This document shows, piece by piece, positions 43,302 to 51,425 of a DNA stretch of 64,000 bases. The position numbers were made by a program, and so were the translations under genes. The stretch is taken from positions 1 through 64,000 of the forward strand of contig JBGGMV010000092.1 of assembly GCA_041287865.1 (NCBI GenBank), written 5' to 3'. The notes beneath the pieces were generated by a model. It was not told the origin of the DNA, searched no databases, and saw nothing but the letters and a program-made list of their open reading frames with translations. This DNA is from JAPWJZ01 sp041287865. GTDB lineage: Bacteria > Pseudomonadota > Alphaproteobacteria > Micavibrionales > UBA2020. Positions within the stretch are counted from its first letter, which is position 1, and each line of letters opens with the position of its first letter.

Positions 43302-43717
43302 AATACAGGCTTCGGCGACGCGGGCTTGAAGACAGGCGCTGCTTTCGCGGCCACTTTCGGTTCAGACGAAATTTTGAATTCAGGCGCGACGCTTTTCACC
43401 GGCGGTGCGGGATTGTCGATATCGGGGGCCGCGACCGAAGGATCGGTTACAGGCGGCACGCCGGTTTTCATTTTCGATGCGCCGTATTTGGCGACCGAGC
43501 CGCCCACCACCAAGGCAGCGCCCAGGACCGCAGCGCCAGCGCCCACGCCCGGCACGATCACGGAAGCGCCGATCAGCATGAAGCCGCCGACAAGGCCGCC
43601 GTCGCCGATGCCGCTGACCATTTCCTTGCGGAATACGCCTTTGTCTTCGGGCTTGCCTTTCAGCTTGCCGCCCAGATCTTTCAGCTTTTCGCCAAGGCCT
43701 TTGAAGGGGTTTTTCAT
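43298..43717 (-). CDS. Small membrane protein with Pro-rich C-terminus
   Basis: A 139-residue protein. Residues 1-25 are Lys/Gly-rich (GEKLKDLGGKLKGKPEDKG), residues 35-80 hold a hydrophobic hairpin (GGFMLIGASVIVPGVGAGAAVLGAALVVGG), and the last 50 residues are Pro/Ala/Lys-rich, ending in PVFKPASPKPVF. That end only loosely resembles the KP tails. No family recognised. Confidence 0.6.
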   Translation of the reverse strand: MKNPFKGLGEKLKDLGGKLKGKPEDKGVFRKEMVSGIGDGGLVGGFMLIGASVIVPGVGAGAAVLGAALVVGGSVAKYGASKMKTGVPPVTDPSVAAPDIDNPAPPVKSVAPEFKISSEPKVAAKAAPVFKPASPKPVF

Positions 43718-43856
43718 CGCACGCCTTTACCTGTTGTGGATAAGAAAAAGTAACATACTGCGCCCTTCGCTACAAATGCAGCATTACGGAAAGACGGCGC
43801 AACGATTTATAAACCTGTTTGCCCTAAATTCGAAGATGAAAGGCGAGGTATCCACC

Positions 43857-44417
43857 ATGATGTATTCCCTGCACGACCTGCTGCTGAAAATGGGCGCCCC
43901 CGAGGCGCGCGAAAAGGGCCGCATGGAATGGCATTACTTCGACCGCAAGAAAAACGCACTGGCGGGCTTCGCCGAAATCAGGCTGGAAGCAGGCGGCGAG
44001 CGGCTGGTGGCTGAAATGCGCCATATCCGCGAGAACCATACAGACGACAACGGCCGCACCCACGCCGAATACACCGAGAGCTTCTATTTCCACGCCGAGC
44101 GCACGGCGCGCCCCGCGCATTACCGCGTCACTAAAATCTCGCTCGACGGCGACGATTACAGCCAGCCGCAGAAGGCGATCGTGGAGCTGGGCCTTTCCGT
44201 CTTCCACGCCCGCGCGCTGGATATTTCGGTGCGCATGGTGGAACAGGTCTTCAACAAGCAGGATATCTTAACCCCGCCGCCGTCGGCCGATATCACGCCG
44301 AAAATGCGCAAGCTGGCCGCCGCGTCTGCACCGCAAAAGCCTCTGCCGAAAAAAGAAGAATGGGGCGTCGTGATTCCCTTCCGCCCGCGCACCGTGCCTG
44401 TCCGCGCGAACGCTTAA
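43857..44417 (+). CDS. Hypothetical protein, soluble
   Basis: A 186-residue protein. The start at 43857 (ATGATG doublet) has GAGG 8 bases upstream; the frame itself opens far to the left within a non-coding region and the opposite gene. The N-terminal half is a beta-rich domain (KMGAPEAREKGRMEWHYFDR, then LAGFAEIRLEAGGERLVAEM), ending in a basic Pro-rich tail. No family recognised. It overlaps the convergent gene at 44414 by 4 bases. Confidence 0.65.
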   Translation: MMYSLHDLLLKMGAPEAREKGRMEWHYFDRKKNALAGFAEIRLEAGGERLVAEMRHIRENHTDDNGRTHAEYTESFYFHAERTARPAHYRVTKISLDGDDYSQPQKAIVELGLSVFHARALDISVRMVEQVFNKQDILTPPPSADITPKMRKLAAASAPQKPLPKKEEWGVVIPFRPRTVPVRANA

Positions 44418-44914
44418 GGAGCTGCCGGCGCCTGACGCTGCGGCGCCATTTCCAGCTTGATAATGATATTCCCGACATAGTGTACCTGCACATGCACGCC
44501 TTCGCGCATCGGGCCGTTGCCCATCTTGGTGTCATGGAAGCCGAAAGTGGGAATGTAATCCGAATATTTGAAGCACTGGTCGATGACGCAGAAACGCTCG
44601 TGGATATTGCCGTCCTTGAAAGGCGGCTTGTATTTAGTGGCAAGGCCGTTGACGATTTTGTAGGTCTTGTTGGCCAAGGCTTCCTCGACCTGTTTCTGTT
44701 CCAGATAGACCTTGATGCCGGAGCCAAAGCACAGCACGGTCGAAAGAACCGCCAGCAAAACGCAAACCGCGATGCGCCCGCCGGGCGAGCGGTCGAACAT
44801 GATGTTTTCTCGGCGCAGGTAAACTGCAAGCGTGGCGACCATGAACAGCGCGCCGAAAATCGTCGGCCACCAGGGAACGATGCCGCGATCAAGCGCGGAG
44901 AAAATCAACATCAT
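44414..44914 (-). CDS. Membrane protein of a paralogous pair (second)
   Basis: A 166-residue protein with two N-terminal membrane helices (about 14-33 and 46-66) and a C-terminal soluble domain. The domain has two conserved Cys in RFCVIDQCFKYSDYIPTFGF and ends in YVGNIIIKLEM. Both blocks recur in the upstream gene, so the two are diverged duplicates. The start overlaps the upstream stop (ATGA). Function unknown; the Cys pair suggests a periplasmic disulphide. Confidence 0.65.
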   Translation of the reverse strand: MMLIFSALDRGIVPWWPTIFGALFMVATLAVYLRRENIMFDRSPGGRIAVCVLLAVLSTVLCFGSGIKVYLEQKQVEEALANKTYKIVNGLATKYKPPFKDGNIHERFCVIDQCFKYSDYIPTFGFHDTKMGNGPMREGVHVQVHYVGNIIIKLEMAPQRQAPAAP

Positions 44915-45423
44915 TTCTTGTCCTCCTTTTCTTTTTTGTCTTTATCCTCGATTTCGAGCTTGATGATAACATTGCGCAGCTTCACGGCATGGTCGATGCC
45001 GACGTAGGTGACGCGCGCCTTCATGCCGTTTTTCATGGGGCCGCCGTGGCTGGCCGCGTTGTTGAAACCCGTTGTCACGACGAAATCGGAATAGGTGAAG
45101 CAGCGGCCGCCGATGCAGAAACTTTCCAGCGCGTGGCCGCTTTTCGGCATGGGCGTGAAGCGTTCCACAATGCCTTCGGTGAACTTGGTGCGGCCCTCGG
45201 CTATCGCAAGCCGCACGGCATGGTATTCACCGTAAGTGAACCAGCCGGTAAGACCCGTCCAGAGAAAGGCGAAGCAGAGAAAGGCGACAGCAAGGCGGCT
45301 ACTGGCCTTTTTCTTCAGCAACAGGAAAAATCCGGCCGCGATCATCGAAAGGCCCAGCGCCGGCATGGGCCAGGTCTGCCAGCCCGCTTCCGTTACGTCG
45401 AAAACGGTTTTGTAAACCGTCAC
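44911..45423 (-). CDS. Membrane protein of a paralogous pair (first)
   Basis: A 170-residue paralogue of the following gene: two N-terminal helices, then SFCIGGRCFTYSDFVVTTGF with the same Cys spacing and GPMKNGMKARVTYVG, ending in NVIIKLEIEDKDKKEKEDKK. It is coupled on both sides by ATGA overlaps: to PmbA upstream and to its paralogue downstream. Function unknown. Confidence 0.65.
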   Translation of the reverse strand: MTVYKTVFDVTEAGWQTWPMPALGLSMIAAGFFLLLKKKASSRLAVAFLCFAFLWTGLTGWFTYGEYHAVRLAIAEGRTKFTEGIVERFTPMPKSGHALESFCIGGRCFTYSDFVVTTGFNNAASHGGPMKNGMKARVTYVGIDHAVKLRNVIIKLEIEDKDKKEKEDKK

Positions 45424-46769
45424 GCGCCGGCCACGGTCATTTTGGCGATGCGCAGTGTCGGCGCGTCGACCCCGTATTTCAGCTCAAGGTCATTGGCGGG
45501 CGTGACAGAGGGCCACATTTCTTTCAGGTTGCCCGCGATCGTCATTTCCGCGACCGGATAGGCGATCTTGCCTTTCACGATCCAAAAACCGCGCGCGCCG
45601 CGGCTGTAGTCGCCGGTCACGATATTGCCGCCGGAGCCCATCATTTGGGTCACGAAGAATCCTTCCTCGATATCCGCGATCAGTTCGTCGACCGACATTT
45701 TTCCGGGCTGCATGTAAAAATTGGCGGGCCGGGGCGAGGGCGGGCTTGAGGCGCCGCGCGCGGCGTTGCCGGTGGTTTTCAACCCCAGTTGCCGCGCCGA
45801 CGACAGGTCGAGCAGCCAGCCGGTCAGCTTGCCGTCGTCGATGATATTGCGCTTTTGCGGCGCGACGCCTTCGCCGTCGAAGGGATGCGAGCGGTTGCCG
45901 CGCTTGATAAAGGGATCGTCGACGATGGTGATGCCGGGGGCAAAAATCTGCGCACCCATTTTATCCTTCAGCAGCGTTGTGCCGCGCGCGACCGACGTGC
46001 CCGTAACAGCGCCGGCAAGGCTGCCGATCAAGCCGCCCGAGATGCGGCGGTCGAAGACCACCGGCATTTCCTTCGTCGGGCCCTTTCGGGGGCCGAGCGC
46101 CCTTACCGCACGCTCGCCCGCGCTTTTACCCACGGACGCGGGATCTTTCAAATCTTTCAGGTGCGAAGCGCTGTCGAAATCGTAATCAGTTTCCATGCCC
46201 GTATCCTCGCCCGCGATGACCGAGACCGAGATGCTGAAACCACTGGAGGGGAAGCTGCCGTTAAAACCGTTGGTGGCGGCGTAATAGGTGATATCGCGGG
46301 AGGATGAGCATTCCGCGCCGTCGGAATTGGTGACGCCCTTGACGCCCAGCGCCGCGCTTTCGGCGGCGTCGGCCATCTTGGCCATTTCATCGGCAGTGGG
46401 CTCGGAGCCGTCATAGAGGTCCAGGTCGGGGAAGGTTTTCGCAAGCTCCGACGGATCGGCGATACCGGCGTATTTATCTTCCGGCACCGATTTCGCCATG
46501 GCGACGGCGCGGGCGGCCATTTCGGCCAGCGTGTCGGGTGCGCGGTCAGAGGACGACACGATCGCCTGCTTCTGCCCCACCAGTACGCGCAGGCCGATCT
46601 CGGCTTCTTCGGAGCGTTTCAAGGCTTCGGGCTTGCCGAAGCGGCGCGTGACGGCGACCGAGGTGCTGTCGGACAGCACGACGTCGGCGGAGGTCGCCCC
46701 TGCGGCCTTGGCTTTTTTCAGGATATCTTCCAGCAGTTGCAGGGTTTGCGCCTTGTTCGGGTCTGCCAT
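45420..46769 (-). CDS. pmbA: PmbA/TldE metalloprotease-family protein
   Basis: A 449-residue member of the TldD/PmbA family. Landmarks are SDSTSVAVTRRFGKPEALKRSEEAEIGLRV-type N-terminus, MPVVFDRRISGGLIGSLAGA in the middle, and the C-terminal GSGGNIVTGDYSRGARGFWI. PmbA (TldE) lacks the HExxxH of TldD, and indeed none is seen; it forms a heterodimer with TldD that degrades unfolded or modified peptides. No tldD is in this window. Its stop overlaps the start of the first paralogous membrane protein. Confidence 0.9.
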   Translation of the reverse strand: MADPNKAQTLQLLEDILKKAKAAGATSADVVLSDSTSVAVTRRFGKPEALKRSEEAEIGLRVLVGQKQAIVSSSDRAPDTLAEMAARAVAMAKSVPEDKYAGIADPSELAKTFPDLDLYDGSEPTADEMAKMADAAESAALGVKGVTNSDGAECSSSRDITYYAATNGFNGSFPSSGFSISVSVIAGEDTGMETDYDFDSASHLKDLKDPASVGKSAGERAVRALGPRKGPTKEMPVVFDRRISGGLIGSLAGAVTGTSVARGTTLLKDKMGAQIFAPGITIVDDPFIKRGNRSHPFDGEGVAPQKRNIIDDGKLTGWLLDLSSARQLGLKTTGNAARGASSPPSPRPANFYMQPGKMSVDELIADIEEGFFVTQMMGSGGNIVTGDYSRGARGFWIVKGKIAYPVAEMTIAGNLKEMWPSVTPANDLELKYGVDAPTLRIAKMTVAGA

Positions 46770-46784
46770 GGGATGTCCTTGTTT

Positions 46785-47672
46785 TTAAGAAGATGATTTT
46801 TCAGCGGCGCGCGCCTCGGCTTCCGCTTCAGCGGCGTCATCGGCGGCGCGTTGCTCCGACAGCGGGACGATGCGTTCGCGGTGCTGCGCGCCCATCGGCA
46901 ACTCGAAGAGCGTCAGCTTCAGGCGCGGCGCGGCGGCCTTGTTGTCGAAGGTCTGGTAGAATTTGTCGAGCACTTCGGAGAAACGGTTGATGGCGTCGAT
47001 GGGTTCCGACGCATATTGCGGGCGCTGCAGCAGGATGGCGAAATCTTTCTGGCCCAGACGTCCGATGACGTCCGACTGGCGGCGCATGAAGGTCATTTTT
47101 TCGGTCAGCTTCTTGACCGTTTCCTCGTAACCTTCCTGCCCCACCGCCTGCAGCACTTCCTCGTGGTTGGTCATGGTGACAAACACGATCAGGCTGCGTT
47201 CCGCATAGCGGAAGGAACGGTCGATGGCGGAAAGAAACAGCTGGTTGAAGGCGGCCTTGCCGATCATGCCGCCGGAAGAATGCACGTTGTCTTCCTTCGC
47301 CAGCATCCGGCTGAATTCCATCAGGCGCTGCGCGTTCAGGATCTTGGTCTCGAGGTCCTGCGAGGAGAGCGGCTTGTTCATGACGTCGTTCGTGCCGGCC
47401 AGAATCGCTTCTTCCGTCGTCGCGGTCTTGGAGAGCAGCATGATGTAGGGCTTCACGGCCGTGCGGATGTTCTTCCAGACGCCGATCACGACGGGGCGGG
47501 CCTCGGCCAGCGGGGCGGGGTCGACCATGATGACGTCAAAGGTGCCGCCCTTTACCATGTCGAAGGCGGCGTTCTTGTTCGGCTCGCAGACCACGTGATG
47601 GCCCTTGGCCCCCAGCTTGCTGGTCAGCAGCTGGTTGGTCAGAGATTCGCGGTCGATTACCAGTATTTCCAT
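46785..47672 (-). CDS. Response-regulator receiver protein with degenerate GGDEF-like domain
   Basis: A 295-residue protein. Residues 1-115 are a receiver domain: MEILVIDRESLTNQLLTSKL, the phosphoacceptor Asp probably in FDVIMVDPAPLAEA, and a Lys in TNDVMNKPLSSQDLE. The C-terminal half (130-265) has the length and pattern of a GGDEF domain (FNQLFLSAIDRSFRYAERSL, then IGRLGQKDFAILLQ), but the GGDEF active site is not present, so it is unlikely to make cyclic-di-GMP. The ATG at 47672 gives a clean receiver start; the frame extends to 47828. It precedes pmbA by 15 bases. Confidence 0.75.
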   Translation of the reverse strand: MEILVIDRESLTNQLLTSKLGAKGHHVVCEPNKNAAFDMVKGGTFDVIMVDPAPLAEARPVVIGVWKNIRTAVKPYIMLLSKTATTEEAILAGTNDVMNKPLSSQDLETKILNAQRLMEFSRMLAKEDNVHSSGGMIGKAAFNQLFLSAIDRSFRYAERSLIVFVTMTNHEEVLQAVGQEGYEETVKKLTEKMTFMRRQSDVIGRLGQKDFAILLQRPQYASEPIDAINRFSEVLDKFYQTFDNKAAAPRLKLTLFELPMGAQHRERIVPLSEQRAADDAAEAEAEARAAEKSSS

Positions 47673-47774
47673 GGAAGCCCCCTCATCCAATTCGTTAATT
47701 TTAGGGCCAAGCCCCCGCAATACAACAGCTAAACCAAATAAAAACCGCTTCTTTTCCCTATTCCTTGATATTGT

Positions 47775-47803
47775 TTGACAAAGCCCCCCTGTTTCCATTA
47801 TTA
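47775..47803 (+). promoter_or_regulatory. Predicted promoter of tRNA-Leu
   Basis: A perfect TTGACA (47775-47780), a 17-base spacer, and TTATTA (47798-47803). Initiation would fall about 12 bases before the tRNA. Confidence 0.65.
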
Positions 47804-47822
47804 CTTCTTCCACCAAACCCGT

Positions 47823-47907
47823 GCCCAAATGGCGGAATTGGTAGACGCGCAGGTTTCAGGTACCTGTGGGGCAACCCGTGTAAGTTCGAGTCTTATTTTG
47901 GGCACCA
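47823..47907 (+). tRNA. tRNA-Leu (anticodon CAG)
   Basis: An 85-base class II tRNA. The acceptor stem GCCCAAA (47823-47829) pairs with TTTGGGC (47897-47903). The anticodon stem CAGGT/ACCTG closes the loop TTCAGGT with anticodon CAG. A long variable arm and a TTCGAGT T loop follow, with A and CCA at the end (47904-47907). A T-rich stretch follows. Confidence 0.95.
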
Positions 47908-47993
47908 TTTTTTCTTAAGACCAATCCCGCTTCCATGGCGGGTGTTCATGAGATACCCTTTCCTGACATGAACCTTTTGCGAGAAGCAGCCAC

Positions 47994-48605
47994 ATGAACG
48001 TTACCCTGCATCACGGCGATTTGCCCGAAGGGCTCGACCTTGGCAAGGTCGTGGCTATCGATACCGAAACCCTTGGCCTGAAGCCGCAGCGCGACCGCCT
48101 CTGCCTTGTGCAGCTCTCGTCGGGCGACGGCAATGTGCATCTGGTGAAATTCGACGGCAAGGATTACAGCGCGCCGCGGCTGAAAAAACTGCTGGCCGAT
48201 CCTGGCGTGACCAAGCTTTTCCACTTCGCGCGTTTCGATATCGGCGTGATGCATGCCTATCTTGGCGTCGTGACCGCGCCTGTCTATTGCACCAAGATCG
48301 CGTCGCGCATCGCGCGGACCTTCACCGGCCACCACAGCCTGAAGAACCTTGTCAAAGACCTGTTGCTGATCGATATCGACAAGCAGCAGCAGACGACCGA
48401 CTGGGGTCAGGCGACGCTAAGCCCCGAGCAGATCGAATATGCCGCGACGGACGTGCTGTACCTCCATAAAATCCGCACGATCCTCGATGAAACGCTGGTG
48501 CGCGAGGGCCGCGACAAGCTGGCCGCCGCCTGCTTCGACTTCCTGCCGCACCGCGCACTGCTCGACCTCGCCGGCTGGGCCGAAGAAGATATTTTCACGC
48601 ACTGA
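47994..48605 (+). CDS. rnd: Ribonuclease D, short form
   Basis: A 203-residue DEDDy 3'-5' exonuclease. ExoI is VAIDTETLGLKPQ, ExoII LFHFARFDIGVMH, and ExoIII YAATDVLYLHKI with the Tyr of the DEDDy class. It trims tRNA and other RNA 3' ends. The HRDC domains of the E. coli enzyme (about 370 residues) are absent; this short form is common in alphaproteobacteria. It lies 86 bases after tRNA-Leu. The stop overlaps the next start (TGATG). Confidence 0.88.
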   Translation: MNVTLHHGDLPEGLDLGKVVAIDTETLGLKPQRDRLCLVQLSSGDGNVHLVKFDGKDYSAPRLKKLLADPGVTKLFHFARFDIGVMHAYLGVVTAPVYCTKIASRIARTFTGHHSLKNLVKDLLLIDIDKQQQTTDWGQATLSPEQIEYAATDVLYLHKIRTILDETLVREGRDKLAAACFDFLPHRALLDLAGWAEEDIFTH

Positions 48606-49189
48606 TGACAATCGCGAAACGTCTTTCAAAAAAACTGAAGACGCCGAAGCAGGTGCAGAAGTTCCTGCGCACTATTCCTTACAATCGCGAAAAGAAGAAG
48701 CAGACGCTGCACGCAGCCCAGCAGGGGTTAAAGCGCGGGCGCATGCATTGTTTCGAAGCCGCGATTGCCGCAGCGGCGATACTGGAATACCACGGCTATC
48801 CGCCGCTGGTGATGAGCCTTGAAAGTAAGGACGAGCTCGACCACGTTATTTTCGTTTTCAAGGAAAAGGGCCGCTGGGGCTCTGTCGCACGCTCGCGCGA
48901 CGAAGGCCTGCATGGCCGCCCGCCGATCTATAAATCTTTGCGCGCGCTAGCCTGGAGTTATTACGACCCTTATGTCGACGATACCGGCAAGATCAAGGCC
49001 TATCAGGTGGCGAGCCTCGACGATTGCGCGAAAGACTGGCGCGACAGCAAACGTAGCGTGCGCAAGGCGGAAAAATACCTGATGAAACTGAAACACGTGC
49101 CGATGAAATCGTCGAAGGCACGGTACAAGAAACTGCTGAAGGCCTATCTCGACCGCGGCGCGATGCCGCGGCAAAAGCACTGGTGGTAA
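48605..49189 (+). CDS. Transglutaminase-like protein, unknown
   Basis: A 194-residue basic protein. The core resembles the papain/transglutaminase-like fold: Cys in GRMHCFEAAIAAAAILEYHG and His in DELDHVIFVFKEKGRWGSVA, with a later Asp in YYDPYVDD. The C-terminus is Lys/Arg-rich. Activity is not certain. Translation is coupled to rnd by TGATG, so it may act on RNA-related targets or simply share control. Confidence 0.65.
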   Translation: MTIAKRLSKKLKTPKQVQKFLRTIPYNREKKKQTLHAAQQGLKRGRMHCFEAAIAAAAILEYHGYPPLVMSLESKDELDHVIFVFKEKGRWGSVARSRDEGLHGRPPIYKSLRALAWSYYDPYVDDTGKIKAYQVASLDDCAKDWRDSKRSVRKAEKYLMKLKHVPMKSSKARYKKLLKAYLDRGAMPRQKHWW

Positions 49190-49708
49190 TCAGGGTTTAT
49201 ACTGTATCGGCTTGCGCACATTGACGCGGTGATCGACGCCGTCATGCGCGGGTGCCTGCACCGCCGCCAGTTCCAGCTGCCGCGCCGCTTCCGCCGCTGT
49301 GCGTTTCAAATCCGCCGCATTTTCCAGCGCCTCGACGATGCCTGTATGACCTAATTTGCGTGCATAGCCGATGGCAGTCAGCCCGCGTGTATCTTTCATA
49401 TCGGCATCTGCGCCTTTTGATATCAGCAGGGCAAGGCAGTCGGACTTATTATGCAGCGCTGCGAACATCAGGGGCGTCATGCCGGCATCGTCGGCCGCGT
49501 TGATATCGGCACCCCTCGAAAGCAGCATTTCCATGACGTCGATATGGCCCGTGCCATGGGCGATGGATTTGATCAGGGCCGTGCGCCCGTCTTCGTCGCG
49601 CCAGTGGATGGCTTCCGGATTGCGGGTGATAAAATCGCTTAAGCGTTCGGCGTTGCCGCCCCACGACGCCATCATAAAATCGAGCATGATGTCATCGGTT
49701 ATTTCCAT
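49190..49708 (-). CDS. Ankyrin-repeat protein with KP-type C-terminal tail
   Basis: A 172-residue soluble protein. Ankyrin units cover about residues 5-130 (GRTALIKSIAHGTGHIDVME, MTPLMFAALHNKSDCLALLI, LTAIGYARKLGHTGIVEALE). A helical linker then leads to the last residues VNVRKPIQYKP, the tail shared with six other proteins. The ATG at 49708 lies inside the end of the upstream ankyrin gene (10-base overlap); the frame opens at 49771. No signal peptide. The partner is unknown. Confidence 0.8.
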   Translation of the reverse strand: MEITDDIMLDFMMASWGGNAERLSDFITRNPEAIHWRDEDGRTALIKSIAHGTGHIDVMEMLLSRGADINAADDAGMTPLMFAALHNKSDCLALLISKGADADMKDTRGLTAIGYARKLGHTGIVEALENAADLKRTAAEAARQLELAAVQAPAHDGVDHRVNVRKPIQYKP

Positions 49709-50199
49709 GAGAGGGGCTTTCGTACCTGGAGAGGCTTGCTGGTACCCTCCACGCACTGTCGCGCCGCGCATTCGGCCTGATAGCGTTCCAGCAAGGGCAG
49801 CGAGGGATGCGGCAGGACGCGCGCGAGGCCAAGCGCGCTGCGGCCCTTGTTATCGACGATTGAAAGATCTGGCCCGGCGGCCAGCAGCAGCGGCAGGAAC
49901 CTGGCGCCGTTACGGCATTCCAGCGCATGTATCAGCGCTGTCACACCGCCGTTATCCTGATGGTTGATGTTTGCGCCACGGTCGAGGAGCAATTGCGCCT
50001 CCTCCTCGTCCAGCCGGTTATAGAGGATAAGGCTGCGCAGCGCATCGCCGCCCGTCACGGGTTCGACCCAGCGCGGCGAATCCGGATAGGCATCAAGGAT
50101 GGCGCGAAACTCGTCACGCAGGCCCTGCTGGCAGGCGACGACAAGGTCGATCGCCTTTTTCTTCGGCATGGCCGCTTTGGAAAAGTCTACTGAGCCCAT
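49699..50199 (-). CDS. Ankyrin-repeat protein with KP-type C-terminal tail
   Basis: A 166-residue soluble ankyrin protein: GGDALRSLILYNRLDEEEAQ, GVTALIHALECRNGARFLPL and GRSALGLARVLPHPSLPLLE are the clearest units. Its last residues are LQVRKPLSWK, the shared tail. It is the first gene of a two-gene unit whose second gene is another tailed ankyrin protein, and it has a good promoter at 50225-50253. Function unknown. Confidence 0.8.
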   Translation of the reverse strand: MGSVDFSKAAMPKKKAIDLVVACQQGLRDEFRAILDAYPDSPRWVEPVTGGDALRSLILYNRLDEEEAQLLLDRGANINHQDNGGVTALIHALECRNGARFLPLLLAAGPDLSIVDNKGRSALGLARVLPHPSLPLLERYQAECAARQCVEGTSKPLQVRKPLSWK

Positions 50200-50224
50200 A
50201 GTCTTACCCTGTTAAAGATTTGCC

Positions 50225-50253
50225 ATATTATCGAGAGAGTCTCTTCCCGTCAA
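50225..50253 (-). promoter_or_regulatory. Predicted promoter of the tailed ankyrin pair
   Basis: On the minus strand TTGACG (50253-50248), a 17-base spacer, and TAATAT (50230-50225). Initiation about 20 bases before the ATG at 50199. Confidence 0.55.
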
Positions 50254-50278
50254 TTGCATTATGTCTAATCTTCAAAAA

Positions 50279-50307
50279 TTGACATAAAGCCATAATTTTG
50301 ATAGATA
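50279..50307 (+). promoter_or_regulatory. Predicted promoter of kdsD-lptCAB
   Basis: A perfect TTGACA (50279-50284), a 17-base spacer, and TAGATA (50302-50307). It is back-to-back with the ankyrin promoter. Confidence 0.55.
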
Positions 50308-50408
50308 TTTCCCCGCAAATCGGCGCATGACGCACCGCGCCAATTCACATGACGCAGAGCGTCGGTGCCGTTATTATAGGCACTTCAATTGCCCGCGAGG
50401 ATAAGACC

Positions 50409-51425
50409 ATGACCATCGTTAAGCTTTCCGAGAATGCCCGCAGCACGGGTGTAGGCGAAGACAACCTCGCCACCGCGCGCCGTGTCCTGGATACCGAAGG
50501 CAAGGCGATCCTCGAACTGTCCAAATTCTTGAACGCAAGCTTTGACGATGCTATCGGCACCATCTCCGCCGCCGAAGGCCGCGTGATCGTGACCGGCATG
50601 GGCAAGAGCGGCCATATCGGCCGCAAGATCGCAGCGACGCTGGCCTCGACCGGCACGCCCGCCTTCTTCGTCCATCCCGCCGAAACCAGCCATGGCGACA
50701 TGGGCATGATCGTGCGCGGCGACGTGGTTCTGGCACTGTCGAATTCCGGCGAAGCGAAAGAACTGCTCGACCTGATCGAATACACGCGCCGCTTCGCCAT
50801 TCCGCTGATCGGCATCACCAGCCGCCCGGATTCAACGCTGGGTCAGAAATCCGACGTCGTTCTGCTGCTGCCCCACTGCCCCGAGGCCTGCCCGAACGGC
50901 TTGGCCCCCACGACCTCGACCACCATGACATTGGCATTAGGTGATGCGATTGCGATTACGCTGCTGGAGAAAAAAGGCTTCACCGCGAAAGACTTCAAGA
51001 TCTATCACCCCGGCGGAAAGCTGGGCCAGCAGCTGATGAAAGTAACCGAAATCATGCATACGGGCGAAGCTCTGCCCGTCGCTTCGGACACTATTCCCGT
51101 TTCCGCTGCCGTGAAGATCATCAGCGAAAAAGGCTTCGGCTGCATCGCGCTGGTGAATGCCGAAGGCACGCTGTCGGGCCTGATCACCGACGGCGATATC
51201 CGTCGCCATCTCAGCGATGGTTTGCTGGATAAACCCGCCAGCACCATCATGACCAAATCGCCGCGCACTGCGGGCGACGGATTGCTGGTGGCCGAGGCCA
51301 TGGCGATCATGAACGGCCTGAAGGACAGCCAGCGCAAGATCACCGCGCTGATCGTCGTGGACAGCGCCAACAAGCCTGTCGGCCTGCTGCACCTGCATGA
51401 CTGCCTGCGCGCCGGGTTTGCTTGA
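50409..51425 (+). CDS. kdsD: Arabinose-5-phosphate isomerase
   Basis: A 338-residue enzyme that converts ribulose 5-phosphate to arabinose 5-phosphate, the first step to Kdo of lipopolysaccharide. The N-terminal SIS domain shows GRVIVTGMGKSGHIGRKIAATLASTGTPA-type motif and HPAETSHGDMGMI; the tandem CBS domains occupy the C-terminal 130 residues. The ATG at 50409 is preferred (AGGA 8 bases upstream, family length); 50349 is an in-frame alternative. The stop overlaps the lptC start (TTGA). Confidence 0.9.
   Translation: MTIVKLSENARSTGVGEDNLATARRVLDTEGKAILELSKFLNASFDDAIGTISAAEGRVIVTGMGKSGHIGRKIAATLASTGTPAFFVHPAETSHGDMGMIVRGDVVLALSNSGEAKELLDLIEYTRRFAIPLIGITSRPDSTLGQKSDVVLLLPHCPEACPNGLAPTTSTTMTLALGDAIAITLLEKKGFTAKDFKIYHPGGKLGQQLMKVTEIMHTGEALPVASDTIPVSAAVKIISEKGFGCIALVNAEGTLSGLITDGDIRRHLSDGLLDKPASTIMTKSPRTAGDGLLVAEAMAIMNGLKDSQRKITALIVVDSANKPVGLLHLHDCLRAGFA

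Noticed and set aside
43298..43340. The end PVFKPASPKPVF of the 43298 gene as a KP tail
   Set aside because: Ala replaces L/I after KP and the alternating hydrophobic pattern is missing; it is a Pro-rich tail.
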